From JAWXCH01 sp034440595 (GTDB lineage Bacteria; Planctomycetota; Planctomycetia; Pirellulales; JALHPA01): a stretch of DNA of 5,388 nucleotides. The notes beneath the pieces are model-generated. The model was given only the letters and a program-made list of their open reading frames with translations. It was not told where the DNA came from and searched no databases. The position numbers and the translations under genes were made by a program. How positions within the stretch are numbered: the stretch's first letter is position 1; each line of letters opens with the position of its first letter. This document shows positions 5,290 through 5,388 of the stretch, piece by piece. The stretch lies in the NCBI GenBank assembly GCA_034440595.1, contig JAWXCH010000244.1:1-5388 (forward strand), written 5' to 3'.

Positions 5290-5388
5290 GCGCAATCATG
5301 CCGTTGGCGCCGGCGCGGTTCTCGATCACCACCGGCTGCTTCCACGTGTCGCTCATGTGCTGCCCGATCAGGCGCGCGACCACGTCGG
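5290..5388 (-). pseudogene. Bug/TctC-family solute-binding protein fragment, truncated by the IS junction
   Basis: The minus strand from the right edge reads DVVARLIGQHMSDTWKQPVV followed by IENRAGANGMIA. This is the N-terminal lobe signature of Bug (TctC-like) periplasmic binding proteins, which capture organic acids for tripartite tricarboxylate transporters or act in sensing. The family usually continues with Ala/Thr-rich sequence and TLL-type strands, but here the frame runs straight into the IS3 transposase end at about 5290. The rest of the gene, about 200 residues, is therefore gone. The start and signal peptide lie outside the window. A deletion between an IS copy and the Bug gene would give this junction. 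Confidence 0.85.

Noticed and set aside
1..5388. CRISPR array, tRNA, rRNA or toxin-antitoxin pair
   Set aside because: No regularly spaced repeats or RNA gene signatures were seen, and no recognised toxin-antitoxin pair.

Overview
The window reads as a mosaic, partly decayed accessory region from a proteobacterium, most likely a betaproteobacterium (Burkholderiales). That guess rests on two fragments at the right edge: a Bug/TctC-type solute-binding protein piece, a family greatly expanded in Burkholderiales, and the C-terminal end of an IS3-family transposase. Composition is uneven. The stretch around 3300-3760 is visibly more GC-rich than its neighbours, and several gene pieces meet at abrupt junctions, which suggests repeated insertion and deletion.

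Layout from left to right: the tail of an unidentified plus-strand gene (to 158); an intact 398-residue PD-(D/E)XK nuclease-like protein (183-1379); a 243-base gap with a possible 47-codon ORF (1468-1611); an intact 186-residue VRR-NUC-like PD-(D/E)XK protein (1623-2183); a MESH1/SpoT-type HD (p)ppGpp hydrolase gene broken by two frame changes and lacking a clear start (about 2227-2745); a minus-strand unit made of a 19-codon hydrophobic leader with a strong ribosome binding site, overlapping by ATGA a 115-residue unknown protein (3188 down to 2785); a GC-rich decayed stretch holding an IS91-type transposase piece (3554-3694); a third, unrelated PD-(D/E)XK protein of 331 residues (3944-4939); and on the minus strand at the right edge, a truncated second copy of the first nuclease gene (about 5190-4969), preceded by an IS3 3' end (about 5289-5193) joined to a truncated Bug gene (5388-5290).

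The most notable points are three intact proteins with different PD-(D/E)XK nuclease cores in under 5 kb, and the fact that the first of them has a diverged, truncated, inverted relative at the other end of the window that only comparison of the two strands reveals. This fits an accessory or defence-like island where single-gene nucleases accumulate. However, no gene shows a complete known defence system, the three nucleases are not in one tight operon, and a joint function is inference only. There are no tRNA or rRNA genes, no CRISPR array and no convincing intrinsic terminator.
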